34,888 nucleotides of DNA from Strigomonas culicis. Lineage: Eukaryota; Euglenozoa; Kinetoplastea; Trypanosomatida; Trypanosomatidae. Each line of letters begins with the position of its first letter. Positions within the stretch are counted from its first letter, which is position 1. Positions 27,182-34,888 of this stretch are shown here, one piece after another. Made by a program: the position numbers and the translations under genes. Location: the NCBI GenBank assembly GCA_000482145.1, contig AUXH01000146.1, positions 1-34,888 on the forward strand. The letters run 5' to 3'. The notes under the pieces are model-generated. The model had not been told where the DNA came from. It saw nothing but the letters and a program-made list of their open reading frames with translations, and made no database searches.

Positions 27182-27787
27182 ATGTCTGCCACATTGGCCG
27201 AGCCCAAGACGTCCGTCATCGTGGATGGCCGCAAGCGCATCACGAGCGTGTTCACCGACGGCTCAGAGATGATCGAGGAGTTCGACGTCGTGACGGACGA
27301 GCTGTTGCTGCGCAAGCGCCGCGCAAAGGGGCCACTGGGCGGCTACGGCAAGTGGACGACGGAGGTCGGGACGGAGGCGCGCTCGCACAACGTCGAGAGC
27401 GCGCTCATCGTCGAGAGCAGCGGGAGCCCGGTGGTCGTGCGGCAGGACACGAAGGAGGCACACGTCTTCCGCATCCGCAACCTGCCCTACCCCAAGAGCG
27501 TGTTCGCCGTCACGATTGAGCGCTCGGGGGAGCAGAGTGTCGGCGAGATAGTCGTCCGCACGTCGAACAAGAAGTACTTCAAGCGACTCGAGATCCCCGA
27601 CATGCAGCGCGCGAAAATCCCCCTCGACCCAGCGAACCTCAGCTACGACGTGAAGCACAATACACTAGTGATCGAGTACAAGAAGCACTTGGCAGTCCTG
27701 GCGGCCGAGAATGTGGCCAAGAAGGAGCGCTCCTCGATGCCGGCGAAGCGACTGGAGAATGAGAATGCACAGTGTCCTCAACAGTGA
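27182..27787 (+). CDS. DPCD: DPCD family cilium protein
   Basis: A 201-residue homologue of DPCD, a conserved protein of ciliated eukaryotes linked to motile-cilium formation and reported to work with RUVBL1/2. Seen in order: VIVDGRKRITSVFTDGSEM (13-30), then IEEFD and LLLRKRRAKGPLGGYGKW; RQDTKEAHVFRIRNLPYPK (87-105), the family hallmark; RTSNKKYFKRLEIPD (126-140); and LVIEYKKH near the end. The start ATG at 27182 matches the expected N-terminus; in-frame sequence upstream is CT-rich leader. A flagellar-axoneme assembly role is expected. Confidence 0.95.
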   Translation: MSATLAEPKTSVIVDGRKRITSVFTDGSEMIEEFDVVTDELLLRKRRAKGPLGGYGKWTTEVGTEARSHNVESALIVESSGSPVVVRQDTKEAHVFRIRNLPYPKSVFAVTIERSGEQSVGEIVVRTSNKKYFKRLEIPDMQRAKIPLDPANLSYDVKHNTLVIEYKKHLAVLAAENVAKKERSSMPAKRLENENAQCPQQ

Positions 27788-28132
27788 AGAGGTAGAGGAA
27801 GGTCTCCTTAAAAAAAAAAGAAATAGATATATATGTGTAATATACATACATAAAGACAACAAAAAACATAATAAACAGCCTACTATCAATAAAGAAAGAG
27901 AGAGTAAATGGTAATTGTAGTCTACGATGATTTCCGCACAACCGTGCTCATTTGTTTTCCCCCTCCCTTTGCTACTTCCCTTTTTCCTTTCTAAAGAAAT
28001 AGTGTAGCGTACAAAACAAAAAAAAAACGTTTCTTCTTTTTTTGTAGTACTCCTAAGAGAGAGAAAAAAAGAGTTTAGTATCGGAAAACCAACAACAGCA
28101 CAGTCTGTAAAAACCACAACACAGAAATCGGT
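27788..28132. other. Spacer between DPCD and the small membrane protein gene
   Basis: A-rich after the DPCD stop, TATA-like words near 27826-27850, then CT-rich (about 27955-27990). No gene seen. Confidence 0.5.
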
Positions 28133-28654
28133 ATGCTGAGGAAAACACTAGCGCGTCTTGTGCGTGACCCCGTCCCGGAGGACACCAAGGCCTTCTACAC
28201 CTGGTTCAGCGGACAAGCCTACCGTCAGGAGCGCGTCATCCCCGGCGGCTACCCCGCCGTGCGCGTGTACCCGGTCTACGGTAAGCGCTGGGTGACCGGC
28301 CGCACGTTCATAGCCTTCCTCGCCGGCATCTCGCTCTTCGGCGCATGGGTGCGCCCTGAGAAGGAGCGCTACAACTTGGAGATGATGATGGAGTTCTCGG
28401 ACCGGCAGACCGCGACGCTGCCGTACCAGAAGGCGGAGGTGAACCTGCGCTCACTCGTGAGCGCCTACAAGCGGTACCGCTACGAGCAGGAGTGTCTGGT
28501 GGACAAGGGCTTCGTCGGCCTCACGTCGGAGTTCCGCAAGTTCTTCTACCACAACGACGTCTGGCGACCGACGCTCTATGACGTGGTGCAGCACCCGTGG
28601 ACAAAGTACGGCGGGCCGTTCAACAGCTACAACTGGACGCTGGGCTACTTCTAA
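28133..28654 (+). CDS. Uncharacterised single-pass protein, probably mitochondrial
   Basis: A 173-residue protein I do not recognise. The N-terminus MLRKTLARLVRDPV is a short basic amphipathic helix like a mitochondrial presequence. One membrane segment at about 56-73 (TGRTFIAFLAGISLFGAW) is followed by a polar, Tyr- and Arg-rich domain ending NSYNWTLGYF. Size and layout (short matrix head, one helix, larger soluble tail) are like accessory subunits of respiratory complexes, but that is inference. Codon bias and clean ATG/TAA boundaries support it as real. Confidence 0.85.
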   Translation: MLRKTLARLVRDPVPEDTKAFYTWFSGQAYRQERVIPGGYPAVRVYPVYGKRWVTGRTFIAFLAGISLFGAWVRPEKERYNLEMMMEFSDRQTATLPYQKAEVNLRSLVSAYKRYRYEQECLVDKGFVGLTSEFRKFFYHNDVWRPTLYDVVQHPWTKYGGPFNSYNWTLGYF

Positions 28655-29195
28655 GGAGGGCGCAGCGGGGGAGACGAGGCGAGAGAGACAAGGAAGGAAC
28701 GAAAAAAATCGAAAAGAAAGGTACCTTTCTTTTCTTGTCCACTTGTTCAGTTCTCTTTTCTTTTACACGTGTAGTACGCAATAGGTAGGTATGAATAGGT
28801 ACTTTTTTTTTGAAATAATAAAAAAAATAGGAAAATAATAGAAGAATGTACACTTTGCATTTCGATTTCTTCTCGTATACTTATCTCCTTTTCATATAAC
28901 ATCTGGTTCTCTATCTGCATGAGAGCTACGTAGTCTTACGTGTTCAAACTGCGAGCGCTTTTTATGAGCTCTGCTGTCACAACAACAACAACAAAAAAGG
29001 AAGTGTGCATCACATATGCACATACAACAACGATTCTTTTCTATTCTTCCTTTTGTCTCCTTGAAGCAGTTATTTCTATAGAGCATATTATATATTAGAA
29101 TAGATCCAACCGAAGAAGCGATCACACGCTGTGGACATCGCTCGCACCTCTTCTTTTTTTTTATTTATTTTAGCTGATACACGTGTTGCGCTTGT
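28655..29195. other. Spacer between the small membrane protein and CEP120-like genes
   Basis: About 540 AT-rich bases with A and T runs, a CAA-rich stretch near 28980-28998 and a T-run at 29155-29163 followed by TTTTAG near 29171-29172, a possible splice acceptor just before the next ATG. No gene seen. Confidence 0.5.
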
Positions 29196-30755
29196 ATGAC
29201 AAGCACGGCGCCGGTCGCGAGTCCGTCATCGACGGCAGGCGATCTCCTGCGAGGCTCCGATGAGTATGCGGCCGCCTTCGACCTGGAGGTGTGGAAGGCG
29301 CAGCAGCAGGCCCGGCTGCGCGCCCAGCTGCGCCAGGCAAAGGAGGAGCTCGAGAAGCGCATGCAGGTGGAGTTCGACCGCAAGCGGCGGCAGGAGGTGG
29401 AGGCGCTCGACCGCACGCGCGGCGAGCTGGAGCACCTGGCGCAGCAGCTGGAGGCCGCCGGCGCGCTGCTGCAGCGGCGGTCCGCCCAGTTCGAGGCACG
29501 CGAGGCCGCCTTCGAGGCGCGCCGACAGAAGGTGGCGGAGCAGCACGAGCGCCACCTCACTCGGGTGGAGACCCGCGCGCGGCAGAGCGTCGAGGAGGCG
29601 GAGCTCGCGATCGCCTCGCTGCAGGCGCAGCTTCACGAGCGCGACGTCGCGGCGGCGCAGCTGGAGGAGCGGCTACAGGCCGCGGAGACGGAGTACGACC
29701 TGCTGCGGCGCAAGGCGGCGCGCTACCTCACCGCCGGGGGCGAGGGCGACCACCAGCGGCTGCGCGAGGCGGAGGCGCGGCTCGCGCAGGCGGAGAGCCA
29801 GGCGCAGGATCTGCAGCGGCAGCTGCGGCTGCGCCTCGACGAGGTCGAGCGGCTGCAGCGGGCGAACGCGACGCTGGAGCGCGAGCTGCGGGCGAGCGAG
29901 GTGCAGGTCGCGGACCTCCGCCATCGCCACAGCGAGCTCGTCGACCAGTCCCACCGGCGCGAGCGCAACCACCTGGAGCAGGAGCGGCAGCGGCTGGACG
30001 CGCAGCAGCGCGAGCAGCGGCGCGCCGTCCGCGGCAGCGCGCTCCTCTCGCAGCTGCTGCCCGGCGGCGGCGGCCCCACGCTGGCCGCCGCCGCGGCCGC
30101 GGGCGGGCGCGACGACCTTGTGGGCATGCTGCAGCAGCTGCAGCAGGAAGTCGTGGCGGGGCTGCGCGAGATGGACGCGCAGCAGCCGTGGGGCGCCGCG
30201 GCCCCGCCGCCGGTGCGGTACGCGGAGCGCCCCCTCCCGCCGCCGCCGCCGCCCATCGTCGTGCACATGGAGGGCGACGAGCTGCCCCGCTCCGTGTCCA
30301 CGCTCTCGGAGGACATCAAGAGGCTGCAGGCGGAGGACGATGAGGACGGGGCGCTCGCCGCCCCGGCGGTGGAGGTGTCCGCGGTCAGCACCAACTACGC
30401 GCGGGCCGACGACAGCTGGATCGAGGGCCTCGGGCGCGACCTAGGCCTCTCCGCCGGCGCGGCCACGCTGCCTCCGCTGGCGCCCACCGCCACCACCACC
30501 ACCGCTGCAGCCTTGGCCGCGATCGCGCCGGCTCCGGAGGACTTTGTGCGGGCGGCGCAGCACCGTGCGACGGACGCGGCCGCCCACGCGCAGAGCACGC
30601 GGGAGGAGATGACCCGCTTCGTGGAGCAGCTCAAGATGAACCGGCAGAAGCTGCTGGACACGGGGGTGTACGAGCGGGACCACCCGGTCGTGGCGGAGAT
30701 GGGGGAGAAGATCGACTTGTACGAGAGCTACCTGCGGAACCACCCACCGGCATGA
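29196..30755 (+). CDS. CEP120-like centriolar coiled-coil protein
   Basis: A 519-residue protein dominated by coiled coil (about 25-285) that begins AAAFDLEVWKAQQQARLRAQ, strongly reminiscent of the start of the CEP120 coiled coil (ELEVWK-type). It ends with LLDTGVYERDHPVVAEM (486-502), matching the LxRTGVY...I..L terminus of CEP120. The N-terminal C2 domains of full CEP120 are absent. A Gly/Pro/Ala-rich linker (about 285-345) and an acidic stretch (VSTLSEDIKRLQAEDDEDGA) separate the coil from the tail. CEP120 acts in centriole elongation and appendage assembly, so a basal-body role is likely. Coiled-coil matches are easily inflated; the C-terminal motif is the better evidence. Confidence 0.8.
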   Translation: MTSTAPVASPSSTAGDLLRGSDEYAAAFDLEVWKAQQQARLRAQLRQAKEELEKRMQVEFDRKRRQEVEALDRTRGELEHLAQQLEAAGALLQRRSAQFEAREAAFEARRQKVAEQHERHLTRVETRARQSVEEAELAIASLQAQLHERDVAAAQLEERLQAAETEYDLLRRKAARYLTAGGEGDHQRLREAEARLAQAESQAQDLQRQLRLRLDEVERLQRANATLERELRASEVQVADLRHRHSELVDQSHRRERNHLEQERQRLDAQQREQRRAVRGSALLSQLLPGGGGPTLAAAAAAGGRDDLVGMLQQLQQEVVAGLREMDAQQPWGAAAPPPVRYAERPLPPPPPPIVVHMEGDELPRSVSTLSEDIKRLQAEDDEDGALAAPAVEVSAVSTNYARADDSWIEGLGRDLGLSAGAATLPPLAPTATTTTAAALAAIAPAPEDFVRAAQHRATDAAAHAQSTREEMTRFVEQLKMNRQKLLDTGVYERDHPVVAEMGEKIDLYESYLRNHPPA

Positions 30756-31180
30756 GGGCTGCTGTCTACTTACCCCACTCCCTCTCTGTGTGTGTGAGTG
30801 TGTGTGCGCTCGACATGGGCAGTTTTTTTGCTTCAGGTTTAGAAGTTGGAGCGAGCGTGACCTCGTGTTGTTGCGTTGTTGTGTAAAAGTACTATATGGA
30901 AGATTCTTCTTCCTTCTTCACTTTTCTACATCATACATTTGGTGTGATAGATTTCCGTCTTTTTTCCGTCTTACTGCAAACAGTACCGAAATCTCTCTCT
31001 CCTTTTTTTTTATTGCCTTCTTCTGTTTCCTCCTTGTCTGGCCCACAACTTGGATGCACATGTTGGTATCTTATGAGTAGCTCCAACAGCGCCTGTCTCT
31101 CCTCCTATCTCTTTTTTTTCTTCTTCTTCAAGGTAGTACACAAGTATATATATATCCCTATACGTCTGCATCGGCGCCCC
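30756..31180. other. Spacer with splice acceptor upstream of the 31181 gene
   Basis: T-rich spacer of about 425 bases. A CT-rich tract at about 31092-31129 with a T8 run is followed by AG at 31131-31132, 49 bases before the ATG at 31181. A short TG-rich stretch lies near 30786-30808. No gene seen. Confidence 0.6.
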
Positions 31181-32602
31181 ATGCTGCACCGCATTCCCCT
31201 CACGACGGTGCTGAGCGCGCCCGGCAGCCGCCACCGGGTGCCGAGCCGCACGTACCACGCCGACGTGAGCAACCCCTTCTTCCGCTACCTGGACTCGAAC
31301 GACACGCGCGTCGTGCGCCACCCGCTGGTGGACGTGAGCGCGGCCGCGCCCGAGGACTACGAGACATATGTCGGCGAGGATGTGTGGCAGCGCGGCGAGC
31401 GACGCGACGACGACGGCGACGAGGCGACCGACGACCCGCCGCCGCGCTTCGACGACGTGGTGGAGTGGGTGGCCGCGACGATGGAGGAGCCGTGGGCGCG
31501 CGACGGCGTCGTGTTGTGCGGCCGCTACGCGGTGGCCGACGACGCCGGCGCGTGGGCGCTGCCTTCCCAGACGGCGAGCATCCACCACCCGCACGAAGTG
31601 TTCGTGCTCATGAAGAGCTCCATCAAGTTCCTGCGGGACGTTCGCGCGCAGTTCCGCCACGCCGCCGCGGCGGCGAGCGCCGGCACCAAGGAGCCCTCGC
31701 TGCAGTTCACACTCGCCAAGGCGATGTCCGGCGAGGAGGCGCGCGAGATGCGCGTCTATGTGCCTTACGCGGTGCACCCGTGCGGCGACGGCGCGGCGCC
31801 GCTGCAGCTCGCGCCGCTGTACGACTACGCGGCCATTTGCCAGCGCTGTACAGACGTGTGCCTGCCGCCGCTGATGGCGTGGACGGAGGCGCAGCACGAC
31901 GCGCACTTTCGGGCGATGCTTGCGCGGGTGCGCACCGCGGCGGTGCTGGAGCGGCACCTTGCGGCGGATCCCTCCTTCCTGCCGCGGCTGCTGCCGCCGG
32001 GCGCGGCAACAGCCGCCGCCGCCGACCCGTGGGCGCCGTTCCTCCTCCTCCTCGCGGTGGACGTGCTCTTCGACGGCCCCGGCCACCCCATATACGTGCT
32101 CAGCGCGAAGGTGCGCGTCGTCGCGCGCCGCGCGCCGGCGGACGCGGCGAGCGACGCGCCGTACCTGCTGGAGGACGCGGCGAGCGACGCGCCCGCGGTG
32201 GCGGAGAGGGCAGAGCTGGAGGAGGAGTCCGCGGCACGCTTCTTCCGCCTCTTCCGCGACGTCGCGCACTGGAACACCTACATCGCGGAGGTCGAGCGGC
32301 GGCGGCGCGCGGCGGGCGAGGACGGGGGCGAGGTGGCGCGCCAGCTGCGCCGCGACACGGACGCGGACGCGAAGGCGGTCGCCGAGGCGGGCGACGGCGC
32401 GCCGCCGCGTGAGAGCGCGGCCACCGGGCTGCATTACGTCGTGGTCGCCTCCGAGTTCGGGGATCTCGTGCACACGGGCGAGGCGGTGGAGAAGATGGGC
32501 CTTCCGCTGGAGTTCTTTCAGCCGGAATTGCTACAGGGCAACCCGGAGCTGCTGGCGATCATCGAGCAGATGAAGCGCGACATGGAGAAGGCGAAGAAGT
32601 AA
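31181..32602 (+). CDS. Uncharacterised protein, probably mitochondrial
   Basis: A 473-residue protein I do not recognise. The N-terminus MLHRIPLTTVLSAPGSRHRV is basic and acid-free, like a mitochondrial presequence. The middle is globular (RYAVADDAGAWALPSQTASI; HEVFVLMKSSIKFLRDVRAQ; PLYDYAAICQRCTDVCLPPL), with one hydrophobic stretch WAPFLLLLAVDVLF that is probably a buried core helix rather than a membrane span. An acidic Ala/Asp segment contains a tandem duplication (DAASDAP twice). The C-terminus is helical (LLAIIEQMKRDMEKAKK). Its general look, with a targeting signal and no catalytic motif, would fit a kinetoplastid-specific mitochondrial or mitoribosomal protein (inference). The start ATG sits 49 bases after a clear splice signal. 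Confidence 0.85.
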   Translation: MLHRIPLTTVLSAPGSRHRVPSRTYHADVSNPFFRYLDSNDTRVVRHPLVDVSAAAPEDYETYVGEDVWQRGERRDDDGDEATDDPPPRFDDVVEWVAATMEEPWARDGVVLCGRYAVADDAGAWALPSQTASIHHPHEVFVLMKSSIKFLRDVRAQFRHAAAAASAGTKEPSLQFTLAKAMSGEEAREMRVYVPYAVHPCGDGAAPLQLAPLYDYAAICQRCTDVCLPPLMAWTEAQHDAHFRAMLARVRTAAVLERHLAADPSFLPRLLPPGAATAAAADPWAPFLLLLAVDVLFDGPGHPIYVLSAKVRVVARRAPADAASDAPYLLEDAASDAPAVAERAELEEESAARFFRLFRDVAHWNTYIAEVERRRRAAGEDGGEVARQLRRDTDADAKAVAEAGDGAPPRESAATGLHYVVVASEFGDLVHTGEAVEKMGLPLEFFQPELLQGNPELLAIIEQMKRDMEKAKK

Positions 32603-33547
32603 TAATAACACAAACATACACACTCACCAGTAAAGTACAGAGCATTAAGCAAAGAAGCACAGACCAAGACCATTTAGATATGGAGAAGAGGTGTGTAGAT
32701 GATGCAACACTACAACATGAATGACAGACAATTGTTTTTTTTTCCTGTTTATTTCTGTCCTTATAGAGCTATTATGTATACTCTCTCCCCCCCCCTCTCT
32801 CTTCCCTTTTCGTTTTATCTTGTCAACATAAAAGTGGAAAAGAAATCAATATATATATATATATATATACATATGTAAAAGCCATAATCATTTCTTTTTT
32901 TTCTTTTCTGTACGCTTAATTCGACTGTTTTTTTTCTTTTGTTCTCCATTTTTTTTTAGTTGAGTATACGTTTGTGTCAGTTGAAATTTACTTATCACGA
33001 GATAACGCGATAACCTTATAACTACAGCTATCGATATACAGATAATAAAGCATTAAATATACATATAGTTGTTTTTTGAAATCTTCTATCGTTATCGTTT
33101 TTAGTGATAATTAATATAAATAAAAAAGCGGAAGCGGTTCATCATTGCTCCACAGCGGATTGTACACCGTACTTGTGTATACACAATCTTGCATATATAT
33201 ATAAAATAGTTGCTGAATCAATTTTAAAAAAGGAAAAATCTCAAAGAGAAAAAACCTGCACAAAGACTAAACAACAACAAAAAACAACAACGACATTTAA
33301 TCCTTAGACCAAGTAAACGTAAAAGAATAAAAAAATAAATAATTCATTAAATCAAAGAGAAAACAATAAAATATAATTAAAAAAAAAGTAGAATAGAAAA
33401 AAAAAGTCATCAAAAGAAAGTAGTGGACGTGTAGCGAAACATCAAAGAAAAAAAAAAGGAAAGAAGAGACAATACGTAATCTCCTCTCTTTCCCTATTAT
33501 ATACACACATTGTATCTTCCCATAGCCTAGTGATAGAACCATACTTG
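32603..33547. other. Long AT-rich spacer before the protein kinase gene
   Basis: About 945 bases without a gene. It holds T runs (e.g. 32733-32741), a C8-type run near 32788, a (TA)n tract at 32849-32869, a cluster of GATA/TATC words (32998-33110) and many A runs. A CT tract at 33480-33495 followed by AG at 33524-33525 is a candidate splice acceptor for the kinase. Confidence 0.55.
32849..32869. repeat. (TA)n dinucleotide tract
   Basis: Ten AT units in the probable 3' UTR of the 31181-32602 gene. Confidence 0.9.
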
Positions 33548-34888
33548 ATGCACAAAGGAAAGATCGTAGGTAATGAAAACAAGTACCGCATCCAGGATCG
33601 CGTGGCCACCGGCGCCTTCAGCCAGGTGTACACGTGCACGTCGCTCGCCTCCGGCACGCGCTACGCCGTGAAGATCATCGACCGCCGCCTCGCGGAGAAG
33701 AACAACATGGCCGCCGCGCTCATCCGCGAGGTGAACGCGATGGAGGTGATGGGCGAGTCCCCCTTCGTCGCCAGCATCTTTGACAAGCTCATCTCCAAGC
33801 ACAACTACTATATCATCATGGACCTCGCGGAGGGCGGCACGCTGCTGGACTACCTGCGGCAGGTGCGACCGGCGCCGCGGCCCGGCGCCGGCCACTGCCC
33901 GTCCTGGGTGACGCGCTTCCTGAAGCAGCTGCTGCTCGCGCTGGAGACGATCCACGCGCACGACATTGTGCACCGCGACGTGAAGCCGGAGAACATCCTC
34001 CTCGACAAGGAGCGCAGCCGCATCAAGCTGACGGACTTCGGCTTCGCCTGCTACGCGCCGGTCGGCGCCAAGCTGTACCGCGCCTGCGGCACGCTCAAGT
34101 ACTGCGCGCCGGAGCTGCTGTGCGAGGAGCCGGAGTACGACGGGCGCAAGGTCGATGTGTGGGCGGCCGGCGTCACGCTCTACGTGATGCTCTTCAACAC
34201 GTACCCGTACCTGCCCAGCGCCGGCCGCGTGGACCCCGACGCGATGCTCGCGCTCATGGCGGCGACCGACTACACGGTGCCTCCCGGCGCCATCCCGGCG
34301 GCGCTGGAGGACCTGCTGTCGCACATGCTGTGCAAGGACCCCGCCGCGCGGTGGTCCGTGGCGCAGCTGCAGCAGCACCCCTGCCTACGCGACGTGAGCG
34401 TCGAGGGGCGGCCGCTGCTGTCCTCCGGCGCCTCCGGCGTCGCGCTCGACCACGAGGCAGCCGAGATGCCGCCGCCGACCGCTTCCTGCAGTGTGTTCGA
34501 CGACGTCGATGATGGTTTCTACGACCGCAGCACCTTCGCGCGGCCGCCGCCGCGCCCGTCGGCCGGCCGCCGCGCGATGCGCAGCTCGCTGAGCACCGCG
34601 AAGCACCTCAGCGTCGACGAGGACATCGTCGGCATGACGGAGCCCTTCCTGACCGCGCAGGCGCTCATGATATCCATCGAGAGCGACAGTGAGGAGGAGG
34701 CGCCGCGGTGGCGCAGCCGCCGCGGGCCGCGGCGCGGCCCCCGTGCCGGTGCCGCGCCGCCGCGGCCGCCACAGGGCGAGGACGACGAGACAGACGAGTC
34801 GGGCTACTCCTGCAGCGGCTCCGGCACGGATGACGAGGAGGCGGAGGAGGACGGCGCGCCGGGCGCCAGCTGCACCAGCGCGCCGCAG
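33548..34888 (+). CDS. CAMK-type Ser/Thr protein kinase, C-terminus cut by window end
   Basis: 447 codons from the ATG at 33548, open to the window edge. The kinase domain spans about 13-276: a Gly-rich loop ATGAFSQV (variant of GxGxxGxV); AVKII with Lys42; the alpha-C Glu61; HRDVKPENILL with Asp144; DFGFA with Asp163; GTLKYCAPELL; and DVWAAGVTLYVML, a CAMK/SNF1-like wording. All catalytic residues are present, so it should be active. The tail beyond about 290 is low-complexity: FDDVDDGFYDRSTF, then Ser/Asp/Glu-rich and Arg/Pro-rich stretches with many possible phosphosites (ESDSEEE). No calmodulin-binding or UBA segment is evident in the visible part. Substrate unknown. Confidence 0.93.
   Translation, partial: MHKGKIVGNENKYRIQDRVATGAFSQVYTCTSLASGTRYAVKIIDRRLAEKNNMAAALIREVNAMEVMGESPFVASIFDKLISKHNYYIIMDLAEGGTLLDYLRQVRPAPRPGAGHCPSWVTRFLKQLLLALETIHAHDIVHRDVKPENILLDKERSRIKLTDFGFACYAPVGAKLYRACGTLKYCAPELLCEEPEYDGRKVDVWAAGVTLYVMLFNTYPYLPSAGRVDPDAMLALMAATDYTVPPGAIPAALEDLLSHMLCKDPAARWSVAQLQQHPCLRDVSVEGRPLLSSGASGVALDHEAAEMPPPTASCSVFDDVDDGFYDRSTFARPPPRPSAGRRAMRSSLSTAKHLSVDEDIVGMTEPFLTAQALMISIESDSEEEAPRWRSRRGPRRGPRAGAAPPRPPQGEDDETDESGYSCSGSGTDDEEAEEDGAPGASCTSAPQ

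Noticed and set aside
1..34888. CRISPR arrays, insertion sequences or retroposons
   Set aside because: No regularly spaced repeats, transposase or reverse-transcriptase motifs were found. Repeats are microsatellites and homopolymers only.

Overview
The window looks like nuclear DNA of a trypanosomatid (Kinetoplastea). Every recognisable gene is intronless. Genes sit in two long head-to-tail files that are transcribed away from each other, and AT-rich spacers with polypyrimidine-AG signals, as expected for trans-splicing, separate them. The standard stop codons are used. An amastin-like gene, several basal-body or flagellar genes (LC8, CEP76, DPCD, a CEP120-like coiled coil) and strongly GC3-biased coding regions fit this group. 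I cannot name the genus from sequence alone.

Left file (minus strand, read from about 11.5 kb down to 1): a divergent, AT-rich cullin; a second, GC-richer cullin; a YgaP-like rhodanese membrane protein; an amastin-like four-pass membrane protein; dynein light chain LC8; a MutY-type adenine DNA glycosylase; and the start of an unidentified protein that runs off the window.

Centre (11.5-15.25 kb): a divergent strand-switch region with no convincing gene. It carries an A/C-rich left arm and a G/T-rich right arm on the + strand, so both outgoing transcripts would begin in G/T-rich sequence. It also has homopolymer runs of 8-15 C or G next to T/A runs, and a (GT)12 tract just before the first plus-strand gene. 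This is the likely Pol II initiation zone for both files.

Right file (plus strand, 15.25-34.9 kb): a GDPD1/3-like glycerophosphodiester phosphodiesterase; a TMEM50 (UPF0220) protein; CEP76; a probably mitochondrial DEAD-box helicase; Sua5 threonylcarbamoyl-AMP synthase; the RPC19/AC19 subunit of RNA polymerases I and III; a 940-residue adenylation-carrier-ankyrin fusion; DPCD; a small single-pass, probably mitochondrial protein; a CEP120-like coiled-coil protein; an unidentified, probably mitochondrial protein; and a CAMK-type protein kinase cut off by the window end.

Two things stand out. One is the NRPS-like adenylation/thiolation/ankyrin protein at 24104-26926, which has no condensation, reductase or thioesterase domain: a possible small, undescribed amino-acid- or acyl-activating system. 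The other is the architecture of the strand-switch region together with a V-shaped GC profile centred on it (about 78% and 73% GC in sampled lines far from the centre, 37-38% in the genes flanking it). As usual in kinetoplastids, gene neighbourhood reflects co-transcription more than shared function, although three plus-strand genes belong to centriole/cilium families.
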